A DNA stretch of 64,000 bases from an uncultured Oscillospiraceae bacterium (GCA_934512135.1 CAKSWT010000002.1:193292-257291); one strand, 5' to 3'. Counted from the first letter of the stretch, positions 34,625 to 43,799 are shown. Program-made: numbers and translations. Notes: generated by a model not told the origin, from the sequence alone.

Positions 34625-34633
34625 GGAGGAACT

Positions 34634-35149
34634 ATGCTGACACTTGTAATTGGCGGCGCCGCCAGCGGGAAAAGCGAATTTGCCGAGGCCCATGTCATGA
34701 CGCTTCCCGGCCAGCGGGTCTATATTGCCACCATGGAGCCCTTCGACCGGGAGTGCCTAAGCCGCATTCAGCGGCACCGGCAGATGCGTCTGGAAAAGGG
34801 CTTTGAAACCGTGGAGTGCTATGTGGATTTGACCGCTGCGTCGCTGCCTCCCCACGGCAATGTGCTGCTGGAGTGCATGACAAATCTCGTGGCCAACGAG
34901 CGGTACAGTCCTCGTGGAGGCGGCCTTTCCTCGGTCCTGCGGGGAATCCACGATTTATCTGGTCGATGCGACCACCTTACCGTCGTTTCCGGCGACCTGT
35001 TTTCCGGCGGAAAGGATTACCTGGGCGATACCACAGCATATCTCCATGATCTGGCCCTTGTGAACCGGCACATCACTCAGCTGGCAGATCTGGTGGTTGA
35101 GGTGACCGCCGGGCTGCCCCATGTCTGGAAAGGAGCACTTCCATGGTAG
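34634..35149 (+). CDS. cobU: adenosylcobinamide kinase/guanylyltransferase
   Basis: 171 aa. P-loop GGAASGKSEFAE at residues 7-18 and the IQRHRQMR stretch with the guanylylated His (CobU His46 equivalent) are present. It lacks the canonical NEVG-x-GIVP motif of CobU; the corresponding region reads VVSGDLFSGGKDYLG. That missing motif occurs in the separate short CobU-like protein at 35.9 kb. AAGGAGG site 9 bases after cobT; overlaps cobS by 7 bases. Confidence 0.9.
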   Translation: MLTLVIGGAASGKSEFAEAHVMTLPGQRVYIATMEPFDRECLSRIQRHRQMRLEKGFETVECYVDLTAASLPPHGNVLLECMTNLVANERYSPRGGGLSSVLRGIHDLSGRCDHLTVVSGDLFSGGKDYLGDTTAYLHDLALVNRHITQLADLVVEVTAGLPHVWKGALPW

Positions 35150-35907
35150 GACTGCAAACCGTTGCTGTGGCGTTTTCTATGTTCTCCCGGATTCCTATGC
35201 CGCAGTTTGCCTGGGACTCCAGGAATATGCGTTATGCGCTGTGCGCCTTTCCCCTGATTGGCGCGGTGATCTGGGGCGCTGTGGCACTGTGGCTGTATCT
35301 CTGCGAGCTTCTGGCCCTGCCGGACCTCCTCCGGGCAGCGGTAGCCACGGTGATCCCGGTTTGGATTACCGGTGGAATTCATTTAGACGGCTACGCCGAT
35401 ACCCAAGACGCCTTGGCCAGTTTTTCCTCCCCGGAAAAGCGGCAGGAGATTTTAAAGGATCCCCACTTGGGCGCATTTGCCGCCATCCGTCTCTGTTGCT
35501 ATTTTCTGCTGACGTTGGGCCTGTGGTCCGCTCTGGGCCATCCTGCCTGGTGGATGGGACTTGGCTTTCTGCTCAGCCGCAGCCTTTCCGGGCTGGCCGT
35601 AGCGGCGTTTCCCCTGGCAAACAGCACGGGACTTGCCCACACCTTTGCCACTGCCGCCCACCGTGGGCGAGTCAAGCTATGCTTGGGCATAGTGAGTCTG
35701 CTGCTGGCTGTGCTCCTCTGCCTGAGCGGCCTGTGCGGTATCGCCATGACGGCAGTGGCAATAGCGGTGTTTATATATTACTATCTCATGGCAAATCGCA
35801 AATTTGGCGGCCTGTCTGGGGACCTGGCCGGCTGGTTTTTGCAGACCTGTGAGCTATGGATGCTGCTGGCCGCCGTAGTGACGCAGACCTTGGAGGTGCT
35901 TCTATGA
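35143..35907 (+). CDS. cobS: adenosylcobinamide-GDP ribazoletransferase (cobalamin synthase)
   Basis: 254 aa integral membrane protein with six to seven helices. Conserved acidic motif GGIHLDGYADTQDALASF near residue 80 and SRSLSGLAVAAFPLA later. Joins adenosylcobinamide-GDP with alpha-ribazole(-phosphate). ATG overlaps cobU end. Confidence 0.93.
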   Translation: MVGLQTVAVAFSMFSRIPMPQFAWDSRNMRYALCAFPLIGAVIWGAVALWLYLCELLALPDLLRAAVATVIPVWITGGIHLDGYADTQDALASFSSPEKRQEILKDPHLGAFAAIRLCCYFLLTLGLWSALGHPAWWMGLGFLLSRSLSGLAVAAFPLANSTGLAHTFATAAHRGRVKLCLGIVSLLLAVLLCLSGLCGIAMTAVAIAVFIYYYLMANRKFGGLSGDLAGWFLQTCELWMLLAAVVTQTLEVLL

Positions 35908-36239
35908 TCTTTATTACCGGCCCGCTATATTCTGGCAAGCGGGAATATGTAAAAGCGGCGCTCCATCTCACTCAGGAGGAGCTGGACGCCCAAGCGGTCT
36001 GGGATGTTCAGGACCTGGCCGCCAAAGCCCAGGACCTGACCGCCCTGGCAGACACCCTGGCAAAGCATCCCATTGTCATTGCCACAGAGGTCGGCGGCGG
36101 CGTAGTCCCCGTGGACCGTGCCCAGCGAGAAGCCAGAGAGGCCGCAGGCCGGCTGTCTTGTCTGCTGGCCCAACGAGCCACCACAGTAATTCGGGTGTTC
36201 TGCGGGCTGCCGGAGGTCTTGAAAGGGGAACCGCTGTGA
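35904..36239 (+). CDS. short CobU-like protein, catalytically incomplete
   Basis: 111 aa, about 60% of normal CobU length. The N-terminus is a degenerate P-loop (FITGPLYSGKREYVK, where the Ser/Thr after Lys is Arg), there is no HR guanylylation motif, but ATEVGGGVVPVDRAQREARE reproduces the C-terminal CobU signature that the full-length CobU at 34.6 kb lacks, and both end in GLP-x-VxKG. Start at 35904 overlaps cobS by four bases; its stop overlaps the phosphatase start (GTGA). Possibly a subunit completing or regulating CobU. Embedded in frame in the operon, so probably functional rather than a remnant. Confidence 0.8.
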   Translation: MIFITGPLYSGKREYVKAALHLTQEELDAQAVWDVQDLAAKAQDLTALADTLAKHPIVIATEVGGGVVPVDRAQREAREAAGRLSCLLAQRATTVIRVFCGLPEVLKGEPL

Positions 36240-36829
36240 TAATCTTTCTCATCCGACACGGGGAAACCCCATACAACGTGGAAAAGCGCTATCAGGGAAC
36301 CTGTGATATTCCTCTGTCTGATGTTGGCCGCAGAAAGCTGCGGGAATCCGGCGAACATCCTCCCCGGGTCTATGTAACGCCGCTGAAGCGGACACAGGAA
36401 ACCGCATCCATCCTATTTCCCCACGCGGAGCAGATTGTTGTACCCGGTCTCCGGGAAATGAATTTCGGGGCCTTTGAGGGACGAAACTACCTGGAGATGG
36501 AGCAGGACCCGGATTACCGTGCCTGGGTAGATGGCTTCTGCCGGGGCAAGTGTCCCGGCGGCGAAAGCCAGGGAGAATTCTCCCATCGGACCTCCGCCGC
36601 ATTTTCTCAGCTGGTAACAGAAGCTGCACAGAGAAACGAAAATGTTCTCTATATTGTGGCCCACGGGGGAACCCAAATGGCTCTACTGGAGCGCCACGCC
36701 GTCCCTGTCCGGGATTACTACGATTGGTTCTGCGGCAACGGGTGCGGCTATCGGCTCTCCTTGTCCCGTTGGGACGGCGGCCGATGCCTCCAGGTGCTGG
36801 GATCCGTAGACTACACAAAGGAAGGATAG
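36236..36829 (+). CDS. cobC: histidine phosphatase, CobC-like
   Basis: 197 aa phosphoglycerate mutase-fold phosphatase: catalytic LIRHGETPYNVEKRYQG and the second His in YIVAHGGTQMAL. In this context it would dephosphorylate alpha-ribazole-5'-phosphate or adenosylcobalamin-5'-phosphate. A GTG start at 36236 with AAAGGGG upstream overlaps the preceding stop (GTGA); no better ATG exists. Assignment to CobC rests on the operon. Confidence 0.88.
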   Translation: MIIFLIRHGETPYNVEKRYQGTCDIPLSDVGRRKLRESGEHPPRVYVTPLKRTQETASILFPHAEQIVVPGLREMNFGAFEGRNYLEMEQDPDYRAWVDGFCRGKCPGGESQGEFSHRTSAAFSQLVTEAAQRNENVLYIVAHGGTQMALLERHAVPVRDYYDWFCGNGCGYRLSLSRWDGGRCLQVLGSVDYTKEG

Positions 36830-36830
36830 T

Positions 36831-37805
36831 ATGACCATTGTGCTTGCGGCCATTCTGGCCTTTCTTCTGGACCTGCTTTTGGCAGATCCCACATGGCTTC
36901 CCCATCCGGTGGTTTATATGGGGAAGTGCATCCATCATCTTGAAGGATTTCTGCACCGGATCTTCCCGAAAACGGTCAAGGGCGAGTTGGCCGGCGGCGT
37001 GATTCTGGCGTTGCTCCTTCCAATAGGGAGCTTCCTTTTCAGCTGGGGTGTGCTCCGACTGCTGGGATGGCTTCACCCGGCGCTTCGGTTCCTGGTGGAG
37101 ACGTTTTGGTGCTATCAGGCTCTGGCGGTAAAGGGAATGCGGGACGAAAGCAAACACGTCTACGACACGCTGATGCAGGGATCTCTGGAGGAATCCCAGC
37201 AGGCCGTAGGCCGGATCGTGGGCCGGGATACCCGGGTGCTTACCCGGGAAGGGGTCACCAAGGCCGCCATAGAAACAGTGGCAGAAAACTTTTCCGACGG
37301 TGTTGTGGCCCCTATGATGTATATGTTCCTTGGCGGTGCGCCCCTGGCCCTTTGCTACAAGGCCATCAACACCATGGACTCCATGGTAGGGTATAAAAAC
37401 GAAAAGTATCTCTATTTTGGCCGTGCCGCCGCACGTTTGGACGATGTGGCCAACTACATTCCATCCCGTTTTGCCGCCTTTTTGCTAATTGCCGCCGCCA
37501 GGCTCACAGGAAATGATTCCTTGGGTGCCTTTCATATTTGGAAGCGGGACCGTCGAAACCACGCCAGTCCAAACTCCGCCCAGACGGAGTCTGTGATGGC
37601 TGGCTCTCTAGGTGTCCAGCTGGCCGGCCCCGCCTGGTATTTTGGGGAGCTGTATGAAAAGCCAACCATCGGCGACCATACACGTTCTGTGGCCCCGAGG
37701 GACATTCTCACAGCAAACCGGATGCTCTATTGGGGAAGCGGGCTGTGTCTTGTGGTGCTGTCTGTCCTGCGAATTGCTGCCTTTTGGCTGGGAGGGATAC
37801 TATGA
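36831..37805 (+). CDS. cbiB: adenosylcobinamide-phosphate synthase
   Basis: 324 aa membrane protein. LADPTWLPHPVVYMGK at the N-terminus, VETVAENFSDGVVAPMMYM-type stretch and MDSMVGYKNEKY are CbiB signatures, as is HASPNSAQTESVMAGSL. Attaches (R)-1-amino-2-propanol phosphate to adenosylcobyric acid. One base after the previous stop. Confidence 0.95.
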   Translation: MTIVLAAILAFLLDLLLADPTWLPHPVVYMGKCIHHLEGFLHRIFPKTVKGELAGGVILALLLPIGSFLFSWGVLRLLGWLHPALRFLVETFWCYQALAVKGMRDESKHVYDTLMQGSLEESQQAVGRIVGRDTRVLTREGVTKAAIETVAENFSDGVVAPMMYMFLGGAPLALCYKAINTMDSMVGYKNEKYLYFGRAAARLDDVANYIPSRFAAFLLIAAARLTGNDSLGAFHIWKRDRRNHASPNSAQTESVMAGSLGVQLAGPAWYFGELYEKPTIGDHTRSVAPRDILTANRMLYWGSGLCLVVLSVLRIAAFWLGGIL

Positions 37806-38848
37806 AATTAGAGCACGGAGGCGATTGGCAAAGCTATCTGTCAGAATTCCACGCAATGCCACTGGATTTTTCCGCAAATATCAGCCCCTTGGGGCTTCCG
37901 GAAGGCGTGGTTCAGGCCATTGGTGAGGCAGCCGCAGGCTCTGACCGTTACCCAGATCCTCTCTGCCGGACACTATGTCAGGCGTTGGGCCGTCATCACG
38001 GCATTCCCGCCGAAACGATTCTCTGCGGAAACGGTGCGGCAGATCTCATCTACCGACTGGTTCTGGCCCGGCGCCCCAGACGTGCCCTGGTCACGGCGCC
38101 ATGTTTTTTAGAGTATGAGCACGCCCTGGAAACCGTGTCCTGCGAGATTCTCCGGTTTCCGCTGTCTGCAAAGCAGGATTTCCACCTCACCCAGGACATT
38201 CTGGACTGGCTGACCCCGGAACTGGACCTGCTGTTTCTCTGCGAACCTGGAAACCCCACCGGAGTGACCACCCCCTGGGCGCTGCTTCAAGAAATCCTGA
38301 AACGCTGCCGAACACTGAACATATCGGTGGCACTGGATGAGTGCTTTTTGCCGTTTTTGAGTTCGCCCCACAGCCTGATCCCCCAGTTATCGGAATATCC
38401 AAATGTCGTTGTTCTTCGGGCCTTTACCAAGTGGTACGCCATGGCAGGACTTCGGCTGGGATACTGTGTTAGCCGGGACACTGCACTGCTGGAGCAAATG
38501 TGTCGATGCGGCCAGCCCTGGAGCGTCTCCACCCCGGCTCAGGCCGCAGGGATTGCCGCACTCCAGGAATCAGACTACAGCCGCCGTCTTGCTTCACTGC
38601 TTGCTGTGCAGCGGCCCCGGATGATCCGGGGCCTTCAAGAACTGGGCTGCCGGGTTGTTCCCGGGGAAGCCAATTACCTGCTGTTCTATCACCCGAAGGC
38701 CCATCTTCCGGAGCGTTTGCGTCAGCGGGGGATTCTGATTCGGGACTGCTCTAATTACCAGGGACTGGGCCCGGGATGGTATCGCACGGCAATCCGCACA
38801 GAGGCGGAGAACCAGACCCTGCTGAACGTGCTGGAGGAGGTACTGTGA
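37802..38848 (+). CDS. cobD: L-threonine-O-3-phosphate decarboxylase
   Basis: 348 aa fold-type I PLP enzyme of the class I/II aminotransferase family. DFSANISPLGLPEG at the N-terminus, CNPTG-type EPGNPTG, the PLP lysine in RAFTKWYAMAGLRLGY. Supplies aminopropanol phosphate to CbiB. ATG overlaps the cbiB stop. Distinguished from histidinol-phosphate aminotransferase by operon context and the SANISPLG motif. Confidence 0.93.
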   Translation: MKLEHGGDWQSYLSEFHAMPLDFSANISPLGLPEGVVQAIGEAAAGSDRYPDPLCRTLCQALGRHHGIPAETILCGNGAADLIYRLVLARRPRRALVTAPCFLEYEHALETVSCEILRFPLSAKQDFHLTQDILDWLTPELDLLFLCEPGNPTGVTTPWALLQEILKRCRTLNISVALDECFLPFLSSPHSLIPQLSEYPNVVVLRAFTKWYAMAGLRLGYCVSRDTALLEQMCRCGQPWSVSTPAQAAGIAALQESDYSRRLASLLAVQRPRMIRGLQELGCRVVPGEANYLLFYHPKAHLPERLRQRGILIRDCSNYQGLGPGWYRTAIRTEAENQTLLNVLEEVL

Positions 38849-38849
38849 T

Positions 38850-40334
38850 ATGGCAAAATGCATCATGGTCCAGGGTACCATGTCCGGGGCAGGGAAGAGC
38901 CTTCTGGTCACGGCCCTGTGTCGGATTTTTTCCCAGGACGGGTACCGGGTCGCGCCCTTCAAAAGTCAAAACATGGCCCTCAACAGCTATATTACCCGGG
39001 ATGGCTTGGAAATGGGCCGGGCGCAGGTAGCCCAGGCAGAGGCCGCCGGAAAAGAGCCGGACGTCCGCATGAACCCCATTCTCCTAAAGCCCTCCAGTGA
39101 TACCGGCAGTCAGGTCATTGTCAATGGTCAGGTTCGCGGTCAATATCGAGCCGTAGATTATTTTAAGATGAAGAAATCCCTGGTCCCGGACATCCTCTCT
39201 GCTTACCGCAGCCTTGCCGCGGAAAACGACATCCTTGTCATCGAAGGAGCAGGCAGTCCTGCGGAGATCAATCTGAAAACCGACGACATTGTCAATATGG
39301 GCCTGGCAAAGCTGGTGAACGCACCGGTGGTTTTGGTGGGGGATATTGACCCCGGTGGCGTATTCGCCCAGCTCTATGGCACAGTTTCTCTGCTGGAGCC
39401 GGAGGAACGCAGCCGAATTTTGGGCACCATTATCAATAAATTCCGGGGTGATGTGGAAATTCTGCGTCCCGGCCTTAACATGCTGGAGGATCTGACCGGG
39501 GTCCCTGTCCTGGGCGTGATTCCCTACACCCATGTGGACATCGACGACGAGGACAGCCTGTCGGCCCGTCTGGATCAGAGCTCCCACCAAAAGCCCGTGG
39601 ACATTGCGGTAATCCGTCTGCCTCGCATCTCAAATTTCACGGATTTTTCGCCCCTGGAGGAGCACCCGTCTCTGGGCATTCGCTATGTCCGTGACCCCCA
39701 CCAGCTGGGCAACCCGGATCTCATCATCCTGCCTGGGACAAAAAGCACCATGGCCGACCTAAAATGGCTCCGGGAGACAGGACTTGCCGTCCTCATCCAG
39801 CGCAAAAGCCAGGCCGGGACCCCGGTGCTGGGTGTCTGTGGCGGCTATCAGATGCTGGGACAGAGGATTTCCGATCCTCAGGGTGTTGAATTTGCGGGAA
39901 CGATGGACGGCCTGGGGCTGCTTCCTGTGACCACGGTGTTCACTTCGGACAAAACCCGTACCCGGGTCACTGCCACGGCACAGCCGCAGCCCTTTTCCGG
40001 CGCGGCACTAGATTGCTACGAGATTCACATGGGCCTCACCCATGGAGATGCCGCTCCCTTTGCCGTTCTCTCCGACGGGACCTCTGAGGGTGCGGCACAA
40101 GGCCTGGTATTCGGGACTTACCTCCACGGCCTGTTTGATTCCGGGACGCTGACCGAAAAGCTGGCCCTTTGGCTCCTTCAGCGGAAGGGCTTGGATCCGT
40201 CCGAACAGACCGTAGAATCCAGAGCCAGCTACCGCCAGCGGCAGTACGATATACTGGCGGACACCGTCCGAAGGAATTTGGATTTAGACAGGCTCTACCG
40301 GGCAATGGAGGCATTTCAATGGACAACGGACTGA
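38850..40334 (+). CDS. cbiP: adenosylcobyric acid synthase
   Basis: 494 aa. N-terminal CIMVQGTMSGAGKSLLVTAL P-loop, FKSQNMALNSY, and C-terminal amidotransferase with VLGVCGGYQMLGQ and LHGLFD. Amidates the b, d, e and g side chains. One base after cobD stop; length typical of CobQ/CbiP. Confidence 0.96.
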   Translation: MAKCIMVQGTMSGAGKSLLVTALCRIFSQDGYRVAPFKSQNMALNSYITRDGLEMGRAQVAQAEAAGKEPDVRMNPILLKPSSDTGSQVIVNGQVRGQYRAVDYFKMKKSLVPDILSAYRSLAAENDILVIEGAGSPAEINLKTDDIVNMGLAKLVNAPVVLVGDIDPGGVFAQLYGTVSLLEPEERSRILGTIINKFRGDVEILRPGLNMLEDLTGVPVLGVIPYTHVDIDDEDSLSARLDQSSHQKPVDIAVIRLPRISNFTDFSPLEEHPSLGIRYVRDPHQLGNPDLIILPGTKSTMADLKWLRETGLAVLIQRKSQAGTPVLGVCGGYQMLGQRISDPQGVEFAGTMDGLGLLPVTTVFTSDKTRTRVTATAQPQPFSGAALDCYEIHMGLTHGDAAPFAVLSDGTSEGAAQGLVFGTYLHGLFDSGTLTEKLALWLLQRKGLDPSEQTVESRASYRQRQYDILADTVRRNLDLDRLYRAMEAFQWTTD

Positions 40335-40831
40335 TTCATCTCTACCACGGAGACGGAAAAGGAAAAACCACCGCCGCCATGGGGCTGGCGCTACGGGCAT
40401 TGGGACAGGGGCGCTCTGTTGCCATCGTCCAGTTTCTTAAAAGCGGGACCAGCGGCGAGCTGGAACCCCTGCGAAAGCTAGGGGCGGAGATCTTCTCCGG
40501 GAAAGCGGGGACAAGGTTCTTTTCCCAGATGACCTCGGAGGAACAGTCCGAAACCCGGCGTATTCACACACTGCATCTACATCAGGCGGTGGAAACCCAC
40601 TGTGACCTGCTGGTTCTGGATGAGGCCTGTGCCGCAGCTTCTCTCCAGGTTGTCCCTGAGGAGCTGCTCCGCCAGGCTGTTCTTCAGCGGCCATCAGGCC
40701 GGGAAATTGTTCTGACCGGGCGAAATCCCAGTCCCTGGATGCTGGAGGCCGCCGACTATATTACGGAAATGCGATGTGTCCGCCACCCCTACGTCCGGGG
40801 CATCACTGCAAGAAAGGGGATTGAATACTGA
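40319..40831 (+). CDS. cobA: cob(I)yrinic acid a,c-diamide adenosyltransferase
   Basis: 170 aa CobA/CobO/BtuR-type adenosyltransferase. P-loop YHGDGKGKTTAAMGLALRA; VLDEACAA is the Walker B-like segment; RNPSPWMLEAADYITEM near the C-terminus. Attaches the 5'-deoxyadenosyl ligand to cobalt. ATG at 40319 lies 16 bases inside cbiP with GGAGG 8 bases upstream. Confidence 0.93.
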   Translation: MDNGLIHLYHGDGKGKTTAAMGLALRALGQGRSVAIVQFLKSGTSGELEPLRKLGAEIFSGKAGTRFFSQMTSEEQSETRRIHTLHLHQAVETHCDLLVLDEACAAASLQVVPEELLRQAVLQRPSGREIVLTGRNPSPWMLEAADYITEMRCVRHPYVRGITARKGIEY

Positions 40832-41499
40832 TGCCGGAGCACACACGACCTGCTGATATCGAAAACACCAGTATGTCGATTATCGCCCAGGAGCTGGACG
40901 CCAAGGGCGTCACCCTGGATCCCATCCACGGCCCGATCGTTCGGCGGGTCATTCACGCCACGGCAGACTTTGACTTTGCCGGCACTCTGCAATTTACCCA
41001 CCGGGCCGTTCCCTTGGCTGTGGAGGCCCTCCGCCGGGGAACCACCATTGTGACAGACACCAATATGGCCTTGGCAGGCATCAGCCGTCCCAGCCTGCAA
41101 GCACTCGGCTGCCAGGCCCACTGTCTGATGGCAGAGGAATCGGTGGTCCAAATGGCAAAGGAGCAGGGGACGACCCGGGCCTCTGCCGCCATGGAGCTGG
41201 CCCGTCAACGGTGGCCTGGCGCCATTCTTGCAGTGGGAAACGCCCCAACGGCCCTCTTCAAAATCGAGGAGCAGCTCCGGCAGGGGCTTCGGCCGGCACT
41301 GGTGATTGCGGTGCCGGTGGGCTTTGTCAACGTGGTAGAAAGCAAGAAGCGGATCTGGGAGACCTGCCAGGCGCTCCAGATCCCCGCCATTGCTGCCATG
41401 GGACGAAAGGGAGGCAGTACCGTGGCTGTGGCGATTCTCAACGGACTCCTCTATACCGCTGCCAGCACCTTAGACCCGTCGGCCCGAGGCTGGCAATAA
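40831..41499 (+). CDS. cbiC: precorrin-8X methylmutase
   Basis: 222 aa. VRRVIHATADFDFAGTLQF contains the catalytic His of CbiC/CobH; TDTNMALAGI and AVGNAPTALF are family motifs. Moves the methyl group from C11 to C12, yielding (cobalt-)cobyrinate hydrogenobyrinate-type product. Its ATG overlaps the cobA stop by one base. Last gene of the 14.8-kb operon, followed by a bidirectional terminator. Confidence 0.95.
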   Translation: MPEHTRPADIENTSMSIIAQELDAKGVTLDPIHGPIVRRVIHATADFDFAGTLQFTHRAVPLAVEALRRGTTIVTDTNMALAGISRPSLQALGCQAHCLMAEESVVQMAKEQGTTRASAAMELARQRWPGAILAVGNAPTALFKIEEQLRQGLRPALVIAVPVGFVNVVESKKRIWETCQALQIPAIAAMGRKGGSTVAVAILNGLLYTAASTLDPSARGWQ

Positions 41500-41500
41500 G

Positions 41501-41534
41501 ATAGCCCGGGAATGCTGCTGCATTCCCGGGCTAT
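41501..41534. terminator. bidirectional terminator between cbiC and dnaK
   Basis: Perfect 14-bp stem ATAGCCCGGGAATG / CATTCCCGGGCTAT with CTGCTG loop. It serves convergent genes and is present only once here, with no repeat element. Confidence 0.8.
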
Positions 41535-41537
41535 TGC

Positions 41538-43298
41538 TCAGTCTTTGTCTTCTTCCTCGTCATCTGCGTCCTGGGCCCCGTTGGGGTCATATTCCACCTC
41601 TGCACCAAAGGACTCCAGCAGCTGTTGCAGCTCCCGAATGCTCTCCTGCATCTGTCCGGGGTCCTTGCTGCGCTTTGCCTTGGCCGCGTTTCGAAGCGCA
41701 GCCGTTCGGGCATGCTTTTGATCCTTGGTGAGCTTTTTGGCAGATTGGGCCTGGAACATCAGCTGCTCCAGCTGGTCCGCGGCTGTGGCCGCCTCCTTTT
41801 GCTGCTGATCCTGCGCCGCATACTGCTGGGCCTCACGAATGGCCCGGTCAATGTCCTCCTTAGAAAGATTGGAGGAGGCTGTAATGGTAATGGCCTGCTG
41901 CTTTCCGGTGCCCAGGTCCTTTGCAGAGACATTGACGATGCCGTTGGCATCAATATTGAACGTAACCTCTATCTGTGGGACACCCCGAGGCGCGCGGCGA
42001 ATCCCGGTGAGCTTAAACTTGCCTAAGGACTTGTTGTCCCTGGCCATCTGACGCTCTCCCTGAAGCACGTTAATCTCCACCGAGGTTTGGAAGTTTTGCG
42101 CAGTGGAGAAGATCTGGCTCTTGGTAATGGGCAGCGTGGTGTTCCGCTCAATGAGCCGCGTGCATACGCCACCCAGCGTCTCGATTCCCAGGCTCAGGGG
42201 GGTCACATCCAACAGCAGCAGGCCTGTGACCTGTCCGGAAAGCACACCGCCCTGGAGCGCCGCACCCATGGCAACACATTCATCCGGGTTGATTCCCTTA
42301 AAGGGCTCCTTCCCGGTAAACCGCTTCACTGCCTCCTGAACTGCCGGAATCCGGCTGGAGCCTCCCACCATCAGGACCTTGCCCAGCTCCGCACTTTTGA
42401 CGCCGGCATCGGACAGCGCCTGCTGCACCGGCATCATGGTCTTTTCCACCAGATGATTGGTCAGCTCATTGAACATTGCTCGGGTCAGTGTCACATCCAT
42501 GTGGACCGGCCCCTGGGCACCCACCGCCAGATAGGGCAGATTGACCGTGGTAGAACTGACCCCGGAAAGCTCGATTTTTGCCTTTTCCGCTGCCTCCCGT
42601 ACCCGCTGCATGGCTGCGGCATCCTTCCGGATGTCCATGTGGGTCTCCTTTTTAAACTCAGCGAGCAGATAATCCACCACACAGGCGTCAAAATCATCGC
42701 CACCCAAGCGATTATTTCCCGCAGTGGCCAAAACCTCAATCACGCCGCCGTCTATATCCAAAATGGACACGTCAAAGGTGCCTCCGCCCAAGTCATAGAC
42801 CATGATCTTCTGGGGCGCCTCCTTGTCCACACCGTAGGCGAGAGCCGCCGCCGTGGGCTCATTGATAATGCGCTGGACGTCCAGCCCGGCAATCTTTCCG
42901 GCGTCCTTGGTCGCCTGGCGCTGAGAATCGGTAAAATAGGCGGGAACCGTAATCACAGCGCTGTCCACCCGTTCTCCCAGATAGTCCTCGGCGTCCTTTT
43001 TCAGCTTTTGAAGAATCATGGCGGAGATCTCCTGGGGCGTATACTTTTTCCCATCAATCTTCACCGTATAGTCTGACCCCATCTCCCGTTTAATCGAGGA
43101 AATGGTGCGGTCAGGGTTCGCCACAGCCTGGCGTTTTGCGGTCTGACCGACAAACCGCTCTCCTGTTTTAGAAAACCCCACCACAGACGGCGTGGTTCTT
43201 CCGCCCTCCGCATTGGGAATGACCACCACATCGCTGCCTTCCATCACCGCCACGCAGGAATTTGTTGTACCCAGGTCAATGCCAATCAGCTTTGCCAT
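41538..43298 (-). CDS. dnaK: DnaK-type Hsp70 chaperone
   Basis: 586 aa. IGIDLGTTNSCVAVMEG, VYDLGGGTFDVSILD and VGGSSRIPAVQEAV are Hsp70 ATPase signatures; substrate-binding domain from about 385; the C-terminal lid is shorter than in housekeeping DnaK (about 610-640 aa) and ends in an acidic DDEEEDKD tail rather than EEVD-like linkers. ATG at 43298 has GGAGGG 8 bases upstream. Last gene of an operon with a short GrpE and an atypical J protein, so it may be a dedicated second Hsp70 rather than the general one. Confidence 0.93.
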   Translation of the reverse strand: MAKLIGIDLGTTNSCVAVMEGSDVVVIPNAEGGRTTPSVVGFSKTGERFVGQTAKRQAVANPDRTISSIKREMGSDYTVKIDGKKYTPQEISAMILQKLKKDAEDYLGERVDSAVITVPAYFTDSQRQATKDAGKIAGLDVQRIINEPTAAALAYGVDKEAPQKIMVYDLGGGTFDVSILDIDGGVIEVLATAGNNRLGGDDFDACVVDYLLAEFKKETHMDIRKDAAAMQRVREAAEKAKIELSGVSSTTVNLPYLAVGAQGPVHMDVTLTRAMFNELTNHLVEKTMMPVQQALSDAGVKSAELGKVLMVGGSSRIPAVQEAVKRFTGKEPFKGINPDECVAMGAALQGGVLSGQVTGLLLLDVTPLSLGIETLGGVCTRLIERNTTLPITKSQIFSTAQNFQTSVEINVLQGERQMARDNKSLGKFKLTGIRRAPRGVPQIEVTFNIDANGIVNVSAKDLGTGKQQAITITASSNLSKEDIDRAIREAQQYAAQDQQQKEAATAADQLEQLMFQAQSAKKLTKDQKHARTAALRNAAKAKRSKDPGQMQESIRELQQLLESFGAEVEYDPNGAQDADDEEEDKD

Positions 43299-43346
43299 AA
43301 TATAGTCCCTCCAAAAAATCAAACAGGGATCCTCTCCCTGAATCCG

Positions 43347-43787
43347 TCAGTTTGCCACAATCACCAAGGCGTGCCGCAGTACGGTTTCTCCCTGTCGGAA
43401 TCCGGTGAGCGCCACACTGGTAATGGTATTTTCCCCAACGGAGCTGTCAGTGATGTGCTCCAGCGCCTCATGGATAGCGGGATCAAAGGTCTCCCCTAGG
43501 GCGGGAATCTCCGTAATTCCCAGGCCGGAAAGCACGCCAAGCAGGGATTTCAAGGTCATTTCAATGCCTTTTACATAGGCCTCATCCTGACAGGGCTGTT
43601 GAAGGGCCCGGAGCAAATTGTCATAGACCGGGAGGAACTGCCGTGCCGCATCGTTCCGTCCGCTCTGATAGGATGTTTCCCGGGCGGACTCCGTTCTGCG
43701 GCGATAGTTCTGATATTCCTGGTTCAGATTCTGAATCTGCAGCTCTGCCGAATCCAGAACCTGCCGGGATACAAATGGTAAGTTCAT
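43347..43787 (-). CDS. grpE: short GrpE nucleotide exchange factor
   Basis: 146 aa, clearly shorter than usual GrpE (about 180-210 aa) because the acidic N-terminal tail and half of the long coiled coil are missing. The core YQNYRRRTESARETSYQSGR and the C-terminal beta domain EIPALGETFDPAIHEALEHI are retained. The ATG at 43787 is 7 bases after AGGAGG. Partner of the DnaK encoded 48 bases downstream. Confidence 0.88.
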   Translation of the reverse strand: MNLPFVSRQVLDSAELQIQNLNQEYQNYRRRTESARETSYQSGRNDAARQFLPVYDNLLRALQQPCQDEAYVKGIEMTLKSLLGVLSGLGITEIPALGETFDPAIHEALEHITDSSVGENTITSVALTGFRQGETVLRHALVIVAN

Positions 43788-43799
43788 CAAGGTGCCTCC

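Noticed and set aside
35904..36239. Short CobU-like gene as a pseudogene fragment
   Set aside because: It is an intact frame with four-base start and stop overlaps to both neighbours and keeps a conserved motif missing in the full-length CobU, so it is treated as functional.
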